A stretch of DNA of 64,000 nt from Gaetbulibacter_A aestuarii (GTDB lineage Bacteria; Bacteroidota; Bacteroidia; Flavobacteriales; Flavobacteriaceae), in NCBI RefSeq assembly GCF_039537665.1, contig NZ_BAABAY010000002.1, positions 124,001 through 188,000 on the forward strand, given 5' to 3'. This document shows positions 1 through 8,246 of the stretch, piece after piece. Below the pieces are notes generated by a model, which worked only from the letters and a program-made list of their open reading frames with translations, was not told the DNA's origin and ran no database searches. The position numbers and the translations under genes were made by a program. Numbering within the stretch: position 1 is the first letter of the stretch; each line of letters begins with the position of its first letter.

Positions 1-1
1 G

Positions 2-913
2 GATGAAGGTATTAACTCGTTCGTTGAAACTTTAGCTGAGCTTGATTTCGATCCGGATTATATCACAGGAAATTTACCAAAAGATATCATTCCTTATATG
101 AGTGGTGATCAAAGTTATTTGTCACCAATAATGTCTCAAGGTGATTATGTGCATCAATTTGGGCCTAATGCCTACACCAAACCGGCTGCAGGACTATACA
201 TGTTAAGACAAACCATCATGGGACCTGAATTATTTGATTATGCATTCAGAACTTATGCACAACGTTGGATGTTTAAGCATCCAACACCTTCAGATTTCTT
301 TAGGTCAATGGAGGATGCATCGGCTATGGATTTGGATTGGTTCTGGCGTGGTTGGTTTTACACCACAGATGTGAATGATATCGGAATAAATTCAGTTGAC
401 GAATATTACCTCACAGATAAACCTACCCAACAAGCAAGTGAAAGTTTAGATCGTATTTCCAAACGTTACAATATTAAAGTAGACAAAGATAAACTCATCT
501 ATTTTGCAAAGGTTGAAGAAGGTGAGAAGAACATGGAAAAGAAAAAGGCAACTGACTTTTCTGCCTTGAATGACTACATTTCTGGTTTAACTCAAAAGGA
601 AAAAGATGCTTTGGTTGATGCACCCGAGCATTTTTATCAAGTCACTTTTGAAAAACCGGGAGGGTTGGTAATGCCAATAATTTTGCAAGTAACCTATGAG
701 GATGGTACCAAGGATCGTTTCACATATCCGGCACAGATCTGGAGATATAATGATAAACAAGTATCCAAAGTATTAAAAACTCAAAAGGCTATAAAAAGTT
801 TTGAGATCGATCCTGATGCTGAAACAGCCGATGTAAATACCGATAATAATTCATGGCCAAGATCTGTTGAGCCTAGTAAATTTGACAAATTCAAAGAAAA
901 AATTAAATCATAA
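2..913 (+). CDS. M1 family metallopeptidase, C-terminal part (5' truncated by window edge)
   Basis: The reading frame is open from base 2, so the gene starts before the window. The first visible residues are DEGINSF, which matches the WxxEGxxxF segment of gluzincin (M1) aminopeptidases where the Glu is the third zinc ligand; the HExxH motif must lie just upstream, outside the window. The rest fits the M1 C-terminal region: a QFGPNAYTKPAAGLYMLR stretch (substrate Tyr region), a helical part, and DLDWFWRGWFYTTD, which is typical of large Bacteroidota M1 peptidases. The family hydrolyses N-terminal residues from peptides, usually in the periplasm in these bacteria. Location cannot be judged because the N-terminus is missing. 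A strong terminator follows the stop codon. Confidence 0.85.
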   Translation, partial: DEGINSFVETLAELDFDPDYITGNLPKDIIPYMSGDQSYLSPIMSQGDYVHQFGPNAYTKPAAGLYMLRQTIMGPELFDYAFRTYAQRWMFKHPTPSDFFRSMEDASAMDLDWFWRGWFYTTDVNDIGINSVDEYYLTDKPTQQASESLDRISKRYNIKVDKDKLIYFAKVEEGEKNMEKKKATDFSALNDYISGLTQKEKDALVDAPEHFYQVTFEKPGGLVMPIILQVTYEDGTKDRFTYPAQIWRYNDKQVSKVLKTQKAIKSFEIDPDAETADVNTDNNSWPRSVEPSKFDKFKEKIKS

Positions 914-921
914 TTGTTAAT

Positions 922-953
922 AAAAAAAGCCAACGTTATGTTGGCTTTTTTTT
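922..953 (+). terminator. Rho-independent terminator after the M1 peptidase
   Basis: The arms AGCCAAC (928-934) and GTTGGCT (940-946) pair around a 5-nt loop. An A-run precedes and a T-run follows, so the hairpin could work in either direction. It lies 9 bp after the peptidase stop codon. Confidence 0.85.
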
Positions 954-1007
954 GTTAAATAGTTTTAAATCTTAGGTGCTTTTTAATTTATTTACAAAAC
1001 AACTCCA

Positions 1008-1015
1008 TATATTTG
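1008..1015 (+). promoter_or_regulatory. -10 box of the tatA promoter (TATATTTG)
   Basis: This is an exact match to the Bacteroidota -10 consensus TAnnTTTG. It places the transcription start near 1021, directly on top of an upstream GTG codon at 1020. This argues that tatA starts at the ATG at 1035. No clear -33 TTG is seen. Confidence 0.55.
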
Positions 1016-1034
1016 TAGTGTGATACCAGATGTT

Positions 1035-1304
1035 ATGTTTTTATTCATTAGCGGTGCTGAAATAACTTTTATTCTTTTTATAGCTATCATGGTTTTCGGT
1101 GCCGATAAATTACCTGAAATCGCCAGAGGCTTGGGGAAAGGCATGCGTGTGCTTAAGGATGCCACAAATGATATCAAACACGAGATTACTAAAACTGCAG
1201 AGAAAAACGGAATCGATACCAGTGTTACAGACGATATTAAAAAGGAACTTAACCAGGTGAAGGACGATCTGGAAGACTTTACAGGCTCCATAAAACGCAA
1301 GTAA
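1035..1304 (+). CDS. tatA: Sec-independent protein translocase TatA/TatE
   Basis: This is an 89-aa protein with the TatA layout: a short periplasmic N-terminus, one transmembrane helix (FISGAEITFILFIAIMVF), the hinge FGADKLPEIARGLGKGMR, then an amphipathic helix and a charged tail. FG-KLPE and the G-GKG pattern are the family signature. TatA forms the pore of the twin-arginine pathway, which exports folded proteins. The frame is also open from a GTG at 1020, but that codon sits at the predicted transcription start, so ATG 1035 is preferred. tatB and tatC are not adjacent, and scattered tat genes are common in Bacteroidota. The gene seems to be a single transcription unit. Confidence 0.9.
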   Translation: MFLFISGAEITFILFIAIMVFGADKLPEIARGLGKGMRVLKDATNDIKHEITKTAEKNGIDTSVTDDIKKELNQVKDDLEDFTGSIKRK

Positions 1305-1442
1305 TAATTTCCTGACTATCAAGTATATTTAAAATTACACATCGTTCAATGGTCGTGTATTTTTTGTTTTTGAACGAAAAATTAGTATCGTTTTTGGTAA
1401 AGAACATATTTTTATATTACCAAATCGAAATTACGTATACTT

Positions 1443-3725
1443 ATGAAACTTAGCCTCTTAGTATGGTCCCTCACGTTTTCTATATTCTCCTATGCTCAGA
1501 GCGAAAGAAGTATTATCTACAAAATAGATAGTATAAATTCTTCAGCACAACAATATCTTAACGATAATAAGATTGTTGAGTCTTTTAAAATTTTCAATCG
1601 AAGTAAAAAATTAGCAGATTCCATTGATGATAGTTATGGTAAAGCTGTAGCTAGTTATAATCTTGGAAAGATCTACATGAAGATGCACGCATTTGAAGAT
1701 GCCGAACGCAGCTTTCGCATCGTACTAGGTCAAGCAAATAAACTAAATAACAATTTTTTATTAGCTCAATCCTATTTGAATTTAGGGCAAATTACAGAAC
1801 AAACAAAATCAACCTCACTTGCTATTGTCTATTTAGAGAAAGCCTTATCAAATATTTCTAAATGTGATGTTGACTCCAATAATACCTATGATGAATCAGA
1901 ATGTTATGATATTTCGATGAATATCAGAACGAAACTTTCGGAGTATTACCTTAAAGTAAATGATGACAAGAAAGCCATTTCTAATTTACTTCAAGTTGAG
2001 AAACTTCTGATAAGAAAAAGAGACCCTCAATCTATGTATTACAAGGGGTATATAAACTATCTCTACGGTATTTATTATGAAAAGGAAGGCTTTTATAATA
2101 GCGCCATTGAAAAGTATAATATCGCTATTTCCTATTTGATGTCGGGTGTTAAGAACGATAACCTGGAAATCAATACCATTTATAGTAAAATCTATAAGCG
2201 CTTGTCAAACAGTTATGCCATGGCCAATAAAAATGGTGAAGCTTACAAAGCGTTATTGCAGTATAACAATTTCACAGAGAAAATGCTGGAAGAGGTTAAA
2301 AATAACAATGAAGTTATTACCATGTCCCGACTCTCTATTGAGGATTATAAAAACCGTCTTTCTTCCGCTAAATCTGAAGAATTGTATCAGATCCAAAAGG
2401 CTAATAACATGAAAACGATAAACTTGATTATTGTTTTTGCCTTGATATTATTGGTGATTTCTATTTTGGTACTTTATAGAAGTTACGCTTCAAACAGACG
2501 ATTAACAGCCTATTTGGCAAATCAAAATAAAGAGCTGGAAGTGGCACGAAAAGAAGCGGTAAAATCCTCTGAAATGAAATCGAAGTTCATTTCCAATGTT
2601 ACTCACGAACTTCGTACACCGTTATACGGTGTGGTTGGTATTACATCGCTTTTGTTAGAAAAGAATAATTTGAATTCTAAAGACAATAAACTATTGTCTT
2701 CACTTAAATTTTCCGGAGACTATTTGCTTAATCTTGTAAATGAGGTGTTACAATTTTCTAAAGTGGAATCAGAGAAATTAGAATTAAAACTTACAACGAT
2801 AAACATCAGAGACCTCATAAAAAATAATATAAGTTCTTTCAGCTATCGTCTACAGGAAACTAATAACTTAATTAAAGTAAGTATTGATGAGGATGTTCCT
2901 AATTATGTGAAATGTGATAGTGTGAGGTTATCCCAAGTATTACTTAACTTAATTGGCAATAGCATTAAATTTACTGAAAGTGGCATTATTTATGTTCGCA
3001 TAAAAACGCTAAACTTAAACAATAACAAAGCTCACTTGCGCTTTGAAGTGGAGGATAATGGTCTAGGGATTCCGAAGGATAAATTTGAAGCTATATTTGA
3101 AAATTTCTCCCAATTAGATCGAAATATGAATATTAATTATCAGGGAACCGGTTTAGGCTTATCCATATCAAAACGCATTGTTGAATTGTTTGGTAGTCAA
3201 ATTGAATTGGAAAGTGAAGAGGGCGAAGGGGCTAAATTCAGTTTTAACGTAACCTTAGATATTGACAACGAGAAACAAATTTCCGAAACAAATGAACAAA
3301 GCAGTGGTAAAATTGTTGATTTCAAAAAGAAATTTAATATTCTGATTGCCGAGGATAATAAAATTAACCAGATAGTTACTAAAAATTTACTGAAGCGTCA
3401 GAACTACTCATGCAATGTGGTTGAAAATGGTGAAGACGCCGTAGAGTTTGTGAAAAACAACTATCTGGACTTGATACTGATGGATATCAATATGCCAAAA
3501 ATGGATGGTATTAAGGCTACAGAATTAATACGTGAGTTTAATCCGAATATACCTATAATTGCCCTTACGGCAGCAGATATTGATTACGTTAGAACAAACT
3601 ACAATGAAATAGGATTTAGTGGCATTCTAACGAAACCATTTGACAATATTGAATTTTTCCAAATGATAGAAACTAAAATCAAGGAAAGTAGGGCCGATGA
3701 GAAAAATGCTTTGAAAGTTTCCTGA
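1443..3725 (+). CDS. Hybrid sensor histidine kinase/response regulator with periplasmic TPR sensor
   Basis: The 760-aa protein reads in order: signal peptide (1-19), TPR-like repeats with NLG and A-FR patterns (about 60-290), one transmembrane helix (about 325-346), a short coiled coil, HisKA with phospho-acceptor His388 in THELRTP, HATPase_c with N-box NLIGNSIKF, G1 DNGLGI and G2 GTGLGLS, and a C-terminal receiver with LMDINMP (phospho-acceptor Asp681) and the TKPF lysine. The TPRs would face the periplasm and probably sense a protein or peptide partner. No output DNA-binding domain and no cognate regulator are adjacent, so it is an orphan that must pass phosphate to an unlinked partner. A close paralogue with the same architecture lies at 19210-21462. 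The signal is unknown. Confidence 0.9.
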   Translation: MKLSLLVWSLTFSIFSYAQSERSIIYKIDSINSSAQQYLNDNKIVESFKIFNRSKKLADSIDDSYGKAVASYNLGKIYMKMHAFEDAERSFRIVLGQANKLNNNFLLAQSYLNLGQITEQTKSTSLAIVYLEKALSNISKCDVDSNNTYDESECYDISMNIRTKLSEYYLKVNDDKKAISNLLQVEKLLIRKRDPQSMYYKGYINYLYGIYYEKEGFYNSAIEKYNIAISYLMSGVKNDNLEINTIYSKIYKRLSNSYAMANKNGEAYKALLQYNNFTEKMLEEVKNNNEVITMSRLSIEDYKNRLSSAKSEELYQIQKANNMKTINLIIVFALILLVISILVLYRSYASNRRLTAYLANQNKELEVARKEAVKSSEMKSKFISNVTHELRTPLYGVVGITSLLLEKNNLNSKDNKLLSSLKFSGDYLLNLVNEVLQFSKVESEKLELKLTTINIRDLIKNNISSFSYRLQETNNLIKVSIDEDVPNYVKCDSVRLSQVLLNLIGNSIKFTESGIIYVRIKTLNLNNNKAHLRFEVEDNGLGIPKDKFEAIFENFSQLDRNMNINYQGTGLGLSISKRIVELFGSQIELESEEGEGAKFSFNVTLDIDNEKQISETNEQSSGKIVDFKKKFNILIAEDNKINQIVTKNLLKRQNYSCNVVENGEDAVEFVKNNYLDLILMDINMPKMDGIKATELIREFNPNIPIIALTAADIDYVRTNYNEIGFSGILTKPFDNIEFFQMIETKIKESRADEKNALKVS

Positions 3726-3727
3726 AT

Positions 3728-4369
3728 TTAAAGTTTTCTGCTCAGTGTTAAACCATCACGAATAGGTAATAGAACAGTTTCCAATCTGGGATCTTCTTTC
3801 AGTAATTTGTTATATTCTAATAACACTTTAGTGTCTGTATCATCATCTTTTAACGGTTCGATCACTTTTCCGCTCCACAACACATTATCCGATAGAATTA
3901 GACCGCCGGAATTTACCAGATCAATGATCGCATGAAAGTAGTTCACGTAATTTGATTTATCCGCATCAATAAAAACCAGATCAAAATTTTTATTTAAACC
4001 GGGAATTATATCTAAGGCTTCGCCTAAATATTGGTGAATTCGACTGCTAAATTTTGATTTATCAAAATACTTCCTTTGGAACTTTACTAACTCCTCATTA
4101 ACATCGATGGTGTGTAATTCACCCTCAGGCGCCATACCTTCAGCCAAACACAAGGCAGAATATCCTGTGTAGGTTCCAATTTCTAAAATGTTTTTAGGTT
4201 GTACCAGTTTTGAAATCATACTTAGAACCCGGCCTTGATAATGCCCACTAAGCATACGTGGTTGTAAAATTTTTTGATACGTCTCGCGCGTGAGTTGTTG
4301 CAACAATTCAGGTTCGTCAGCTGAATGTTGTACCACATAGTCATCGAGAGCTTCCGGAATAAAATGCAT
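3728..4369 (-). CDS. Class I SAM-dependent O-methyltransferase (COMT/CCoAOMT-like)
   Basis: The 213-aa protein carries the cation-dependent O-methyltransferase signature: ILEIGTYTGYSAL (SAM-binding motif I), FDLVFIDADKSNY (metal-binding Asp), DNVLWSGKV and the C-terminal RDGLTLSRK. The family methylates catechol-like hydroxyls using Mg2+. Its ATG overlaps the stop of the ACMS decarboxylase gene by one base (TAATG), so it is the last gene of the kynurenine operon and is translationally coupled. It could act on an ortho-aminophenol such as 3-hydroxyanthranilate, but that is inference; the substrate of this COG4122-type group is rarely known. It ends 2 bp from the end of the convergent hybrid kinase gene. 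Confidence 0.85.
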   Translation of the reverse strand: MHFIPEALDDYVVQHSADEPELLQQLTRETYQKILQPRMLSGHYQGRVLSMISKLVQPKNILEIGTYTGYSALCLAEGMAPEGELHTIDVNEELVKFQRKYFDKSKFSSRIHQYLGEALDIIPGLNKNFDLVFIDADKSNYVNYFHAIIDLVNSGGLILSDNVLWSGKVIEPLKDDDTDTKVLLEYNKLLKEDPRLETVLLPIRDGLTLSRKL

Positions 4370-5454
4370 TAGCCTAAAATTCTGTTTATCAATTTTGTTT
4401 TGGCTTCTTCATCTTCACCACACAACCAGGTAATAACATTGTCCTCCCAAATAGCATCTTGCTCTTCTTTAGTGATAATGTTGCGCTCTATGGCCAGATC
4501 CAGAATTTTTCCGGGATATGAGGATTGTTTGGCACTTTCCATTTCGCCCAGCGGATACGGGTCATCAAGACCCATAAGAACCTGTTTTGAGCCCTGATTT
4601 TTAATCAACAATTCCAATGATCCGGTATCGTGAACCAAGGTGTCAAAAAATATGTTTTTGTGACCCACGGCTTTTCTGGGATGGTGTTTACCCTCAAAAA
4701 GATCCGGTCTGCCATCAAAGCCTTGAATTCTGCGCCCCAGATTAATTTGAGCTAACTGTCCGCCATGAGCAAAACAAGTACGCATATTGGGGTATTTATC
4801 CTGATAACCGTTCAAACTTAAAAAATGATAAGCATCAGCACATTGAGCCAACATCCAAATTAAATGAAATCGCCAGGCCGTATTTTCAAGCTTTATAAAT
4901 TTCTCACCATCATACGGATGAATTTCAACTGCCAAATTATAATGACTCGCTAATTCAAAAATAGGCTCGTTCTCTTCGTCAAAAATGCAACGCCAGGTAC
5001 CAATGGTATCCATGTAGTGGGTTGGTAAACAAAGCAACTGCATGCCATGTTGCTCAACGCAGCGTTCAATTTCCCAACAGGCACTCCTAACAAAACCGGG
5101 GTGCACTACAAAACCGCAAGTAAATTTACTTGGATGGTCCTCCTGGATCTTGGCGTTAAAATCGTTTTGAAACCGTAAAGCTTGCTTCATTTCCTCCACA
5201 CGCAAACCATTTCCGTATAGTTGGGATAAATTGAGCACCACGGCATGGTCAATGTCATAACGATCCATCCATTCCAATTTTTCATGAAGAAAAAAACTGG
5301 AATCCGTTACCGGTCTGCTCCAGTCCTTTTGAAGCATAAATTTTCGATCCTTATCAACCCAAAAAATGCCTTTTTCACGCATATAATCAGGAATTTCTTC
5401 AGGATATGGTAACAGGTGCGAGTGTCCGTTAATTCTAAGTTTACGTCTTTCCAT
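4369..5454 (-). CDS. nbaD: 2-amino-3-carboxymuconate-6-semialdehyde decarboxylase (ACMSD), amidohydrolase family
   Basis: The 361-aa protein belongs to the amidohydrolase superfamily. The N-terminal metal motif is present as GHSHLLP (His11 and His13), further ligand candidates are in VEIHPYD and CFAHGG, and the catalytic Asp lies in MGLDDPYPLGE near the C-terminus. ACMSD removes the carboxylate of the ring-opened product of 3-hydroxyanthranilate dioxygenase, which diverts it from spontaneous closure to quinolinate. The gene directly follows the dioxygenase gene in the kynurenine operon, which strongly supports this assignment over a generic amidohydrolase. The protein is slightly longer than Pseudomonas ACMSD. 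Confidence 0.9.
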   Translation of the reverse strand: MERRKLRINGHSHLLPYPEEIPDYMREKGIFWVDKDRKFMLQKDWSRPVTDSSFFLHEKLEWMDRYDIDHAVVLNLSQLYGNGLRVEEMKQALRFQNDFNAKIQEDHPSKFTCGFVVHPGFVRSACWEIERCVEQHGMQLLCLPTHYMDTIGTWRCIFDEENEPIFELASHYNLAVEIHPYDGEKFIKLENTAWRFHLIWMLAQCADAYHFLSLNGYQDKYPNMRTCFAHGGQLAQINLGRRIQGFDGRPDLFEGKHHPRKAVGHKNIFFDTLVHDTGSLELLIKNQGSKQVLMGLDDPYPLGEMESAKQSSYPGKILDLAIERNIITKEEQDAIWEDNVITWLCGEDEEAKTKLINRILG

Positions 5455-5475
5455 AGGTGCTATTTACAACTCAAT

Positions 5476-6009
5476 TTATTCAGCTGTTACTTTTTTTGGA
5501 GGTTCCATTACTGCGCCACAAGAAGGGCAAGTGCGCTTGGCTTTATCACTGTAAAAATGATCAAAGATCTTGGGCATATCAGTTTCAATATTTTTCAAAG
5601 TAAAGGCCTCTTCATATAATTTTGTGGTACATTTTTCGCAAAACCACAACAGGGCATCTTCCATACCTTCAGGGCGTCGATATTCAATTACCAGGCCAAC
5701 AGTATTGGCGCCTCGTTGCGGCGAATGCGGAACTTTAGGCGGTAAATAAAAAATATCACCCTCCTTAATATGAATATCTTTCGGGGTGCCGTTATCAATA
5801 ATTTTCAATACAATATCACCTTCCACCTGATAGAAGAATTCCGGTGTTTCGTTGTAATGATAATCCTTCCGGCTATTAGGGCCACCAACCACCATGACAA
5901 TAAAATCTGTGTCTTTCCACACCATTTTATTACCCACCGGCGGCTTCAAAAGATGGCGGTGTTCATCAATCCAGGCTTTAAAATTCAAAGGTGAAACAAT
6001 CTTACTCAT
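5476..6009 (-). CDS. nbaC: 3-hydroxyanthranilate 3,4-dioxygenase
   Basis: The 177-aa cupin has the complete 3-HAO active site: Fe ligands His51, Glu57 and His95, and substrate-binding Arg47 and Arg99, at the same numbers as the well-studied Cupriavidus enzyme. The C-terminal part holds two CxxC pairs (CEKC and CPSC), the rubredoxin-like second iron site of bacterial 3-HAO. It cleaves the ring of 3-hydroxyanthranilate to 2-amino-3-carboxymuconate semialdehyde, the substrate of the next gene product. It lies 21 bp upstream of the ACMSD gene. A structured repeat separates it from the GH65 gene, which raises the question of how it stays co-transcribed. Confidence 0.96.
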   Translation of the reverse strand: MSKIVSPLNFKAWIDEHRHLLKPPVGNKMVWKDTDFIVMVVGGPNSRKDYHYNETPEFFYQVEGDIVLKIIDNGTPKDIHIKEGDIFYLPPKVPHSPQRGANTVGLVIEYRRPEGMEDALLWFCEKCTTKLYEEAFTLKNIETDMPKIFDHFYSDKAKRTCPSCGAVMEPPKKVTAE

Positions 6010-6025
6010 AATATTTAAATGTTTT

Positions 6026-6119
6026 GGGCGTGCCGCCTGCGCTTCTTGGCGCAGCCGTCGGGCTTTTCGCTAAATCTTTTTGTTTAAGCAAAAAGGATAT
6101 CGCTGCAATCCCTCACGCA
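6026..6119 (+). repeat. Structured interspersed intergenic repeat, copy 1
   Basis: A GC-rich 94-bp element sits between the 3-HAO and GH65 genes. It begins GGGCGTGCC and has an imperfect GC hairpin with arms CTGCGC (6037-6042) and GCGCAG (6049-6054). The text GTCGGGCTTTTCGCTAAATC follows. Next is a second hairpin with arms CTTTTTG (6076-6082) and CAAAAAG (6089-6095), and the element ends GCTGCAATCCCTCACGC. A second copy with the same blocks in the same order lies at 57411-57493 on the other strand. It is no ORF and differs sharply in composition from its neighbours. I recall similar elements between genes of other Flavobacteriaceae, but cannot verify this here. Confidence 0.85.
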
Positions 6120-6176
6120 ATTATGTTCTTATAAAAATACAAACTTTTCAACGCTAAATCGTAAACAAATTGCCAT

Positions 6177-8210
6177 TTACTTTACCACAAAAGTTTTCCG
6201 ATCCGGACCAATGCCTTTTAGAGTTAATTTTTTCCATTCCCTCGGTAATATCGGATTTTTTTGAACCACACCATCTTCTGTAATATCCAACCCGCCAAAC
6301 CCAAATAAAACCACCTGTAACATGCCACCGGCACCGGTTGCGAAATACGGATTGTCACTCGTCGCGGCTTCAGCCAAAGCTCCAAATGGCGGACGCTTAT
6401 TTGGTTCATAACTTCGTTTAAACAACCTAAAGGCCTCTTCCGCATCACCAAGTCGTGCATAGATCACAGCAAAAACAGATTGTCCCATAGCAGGACCTTC
6501 CTCAGCTAATTTTGGTTCATAATATTTTAGATCTTTTACAATCGTTTCTTTGTCGGTTACAATGTGTAGCGGGTAGGCAAGTAAATTTACATCAGCCTGT
6601 TTTATAATAGCTCCATTATACGTACTGTGTTCCATGGTTGTGCCATCAGGAAACTTATGGATTTTTAGATTCTTAGCTACAATTTCCCATTCCGGATGTG
6701 GTGTTTCTCCAACCGTGTTAGCTGCGGTTTTAGCAAATTCCAAAGCCGTTATTGCCGACCCATTGGTAAAAGCGTTATCATCTACATTAGGCGCAAATTC
6801 GTTGGCACCAACCACATTGTTAATGCTGTATGAACCATCTTCATTTTTTGTAGCACGACTCACCCAATAATCGGCCACAGCTTTCATTACGGGGTAACCT
6901 TTCGCTTTTAACCAGGCCATATCATGAGTTACCCTGTAATAATTCCAAAAGGCAATGGCGATATCGGCGGTAATATGATGTTCAAAAGTTCCGGTCAAAG
7001 CCCAGGCAGGAGTGGCTTCTTCACCGGTATCATCACTTTCCCAGGGATACATGGCACCTTGATAACCAAAGTTTTTGGCTTTTTGTTTGGCTTTATCCAA
7101 TCGATCCGATCGGTAGTTTACCAAAGATTTCGCGATAGGCTCATTCAATAATAAAAGCGGTGGGAACATCCATAATTCGGTATCCCAAAAAATATGTCCG
7201 TTGTAATTTTGGGATGATAGTCCCATAGGAGAGATACTTAGATCCGAATCACTTCTGGAAAACGCATATAGATGATACAAGGCCAATCGCACATCCAACT
7301 GCGATTGAATATCACCTTCAATTTCAATATCACCTTGCCATAGATTTTCCCAAAGGTCTTTATGTCCTTGAAGTAATGCGGCTCTGGGTGTTAATAAATT
7401 GAAAATTACAAAGCGTTCTGATTCTGATTGTGGATCGTTAAAGTCTTGTGAAGCACATTCCGCACCGGTCCAGGCAAAATTATAGTTTTCTCCTTTAATA
7501 AGATCTTTCGAAAACCAGAGTTCGTTATCGTAATCGCTTATCTTGTTGTGATGTAATTCAGGCCGCTGATCTTCACGCGTCGAATTAATGGCATGCCAAA
7601 TAAAGGTTGCTGAAGTTCCTATAGTTTGCGAACCAAACCTGGTTTTTGCCACCGTTTGCAAAATAGGCATCGTTGTTTCATTGTCTTTTAAAACTCTAAA
7701 CGTACTAAGAGGTTCAATAAAATCCTTGGGAGTTTCTATTTTGCCTGTAACTTTTAACGATACGTTTTGTAGCGGTGTTATTTTAAAATCAATATAACCG
7801 GCATAAGGAATATTCCGCAAGGCGTAAATGGTATAAACAACCTTTACCTTATTTTTAAAAGTAAAGGAGGTTTCAAAGGCAGCCGTTTTCATATTCAGGC
7901 TTTGGTGCCAGTCGCTTACATGAGCTTCGGTAATTTTTTCACCGTCAACTTCCATGTCCAGATTGGCGAAGTTCATACCTGAAACGATCTGACTCACTCC
8001 CAATTCTGAAGCTTTTTCATAAACATTATTCAGAATAATACTTTTAGTTTTAAAGGGTTTGTCTTCAGGTAGAATTCCAATGCGGCCATTGGCTGCAACA
8101 ACTCCGGTATAGTTAGAGACCTTGCCACTGGTTATGATCCATCCGGAATCGTTCTGTGCTTGTAGCAGGAAACTTATGCTACACATTAACAGACATAATA
8201 ATCGTTTCAT
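6177..8210 (-). CDS. Secreted glycoside hydrolase family 65-like protein
   Basis: The 677-aa protein has a signal peptide (MKRLLCLLMCSISFLLQAQ), an N-terminal beta-sandwich region and an (alpha/alpha)6-barrel with GH65 landmarks: FWDTELWMFP, GYQGAMYPWES, VVGANEF followed by DDNAFTNGSA (catalytic acid region), and IIKQADVNLLAYPL. GH65 includes phosphorylases of kojibiose, trehalose and maltose and also hydrolases such as the glucosyl-galactosyl-hydroxylysine glucosidase. The exported location favours hydrolysis over cytosolic phosphorolysis. It sits in the middle of a kynurenine operon with which it has no obvious biochemical link, 36 bp after the SDR gene and 167 bp before the 3-HAO gene, next to a repeat element. 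Substrate is unknown. Confidence 0.85.
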   Translation of the reverse strand: MKRLLCLLMCSISFLLQAQNDSGWIITSGKVSNYTGVVAANGRIGILPEDKPFKTKSIILNNVYEKASELGVSQIVSGMNFANLDMEVDGEKITEAHVSDWHQSLNMKTAAFETSFTFKNKVKVVYTIYALRNIPYAGYIDFKITPLQNVSLKVTGKIETPKDFIEPLSTFRVLKDNETTMPILQTVAKTRFGSQTIGTSATFIWHAINSTREDQRPELHHNKISDYDNELWFSKDLIKGENYNFAWTGAECASQDFNDPQSESERFVIFNLLTPRAALLQGHKDLWENLWQGDIEIEGDIQSQLDVRLALYHLYAFSRSDSDLSISPMGLSSQNYNGHIFWDTELWMFPPLLLLNEPIAKSLVNYRSDRLDKAKQKAKNFGYQGAMYPWESDDTGEEATPAWALTGTFEHHITADIAIAFWNYYRVTHDMAWLKAKGYPVMKAVADYWVSRATKNEDGSYSINNVVGANEFAPNVDDNAFTNGSAITALEFAKTAANTVGETPHPEWEIVAKNLKIHKFPDGTTMEHSTYNGAIIKQADVNLLAYPLHIVTDKETIVKDLKYYEPKLAEEGPAMGQSVFAVIYARLGDAEEAFRLFKRSYEPNKRPPFGALAEAATSDNPYFATGAGGMLQVVLFGFGGLDITEDGVVQKNPILPREWKKLTLKGIGPDRKTFVVK

Positions 8211-8246
8211 GATTTTTAAATTTAGTTTAGTTTAGTTGTGGTGTTT

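Noticed and set aside
1020..1034. GTG at 1020 as the start of tatA
   Set aside because: It coincides with the predicted transcription start from the TATATTTG box; ATG 1035 gives the standard TatA N-terminus.
992..1322. Open frames of 102 and 70 aa on the minus strand opposite tatA
   Set aside because: They are antisense to a well-recognised tatA gene and the translations show no family features.
1336..1377. Weak inverted repeats after tatA (TACAC/GTGTA and CGTTCAA/TTGAACG)
   Set aside because: The two pairings exclude each other and are short; not enough support for a terminator call.
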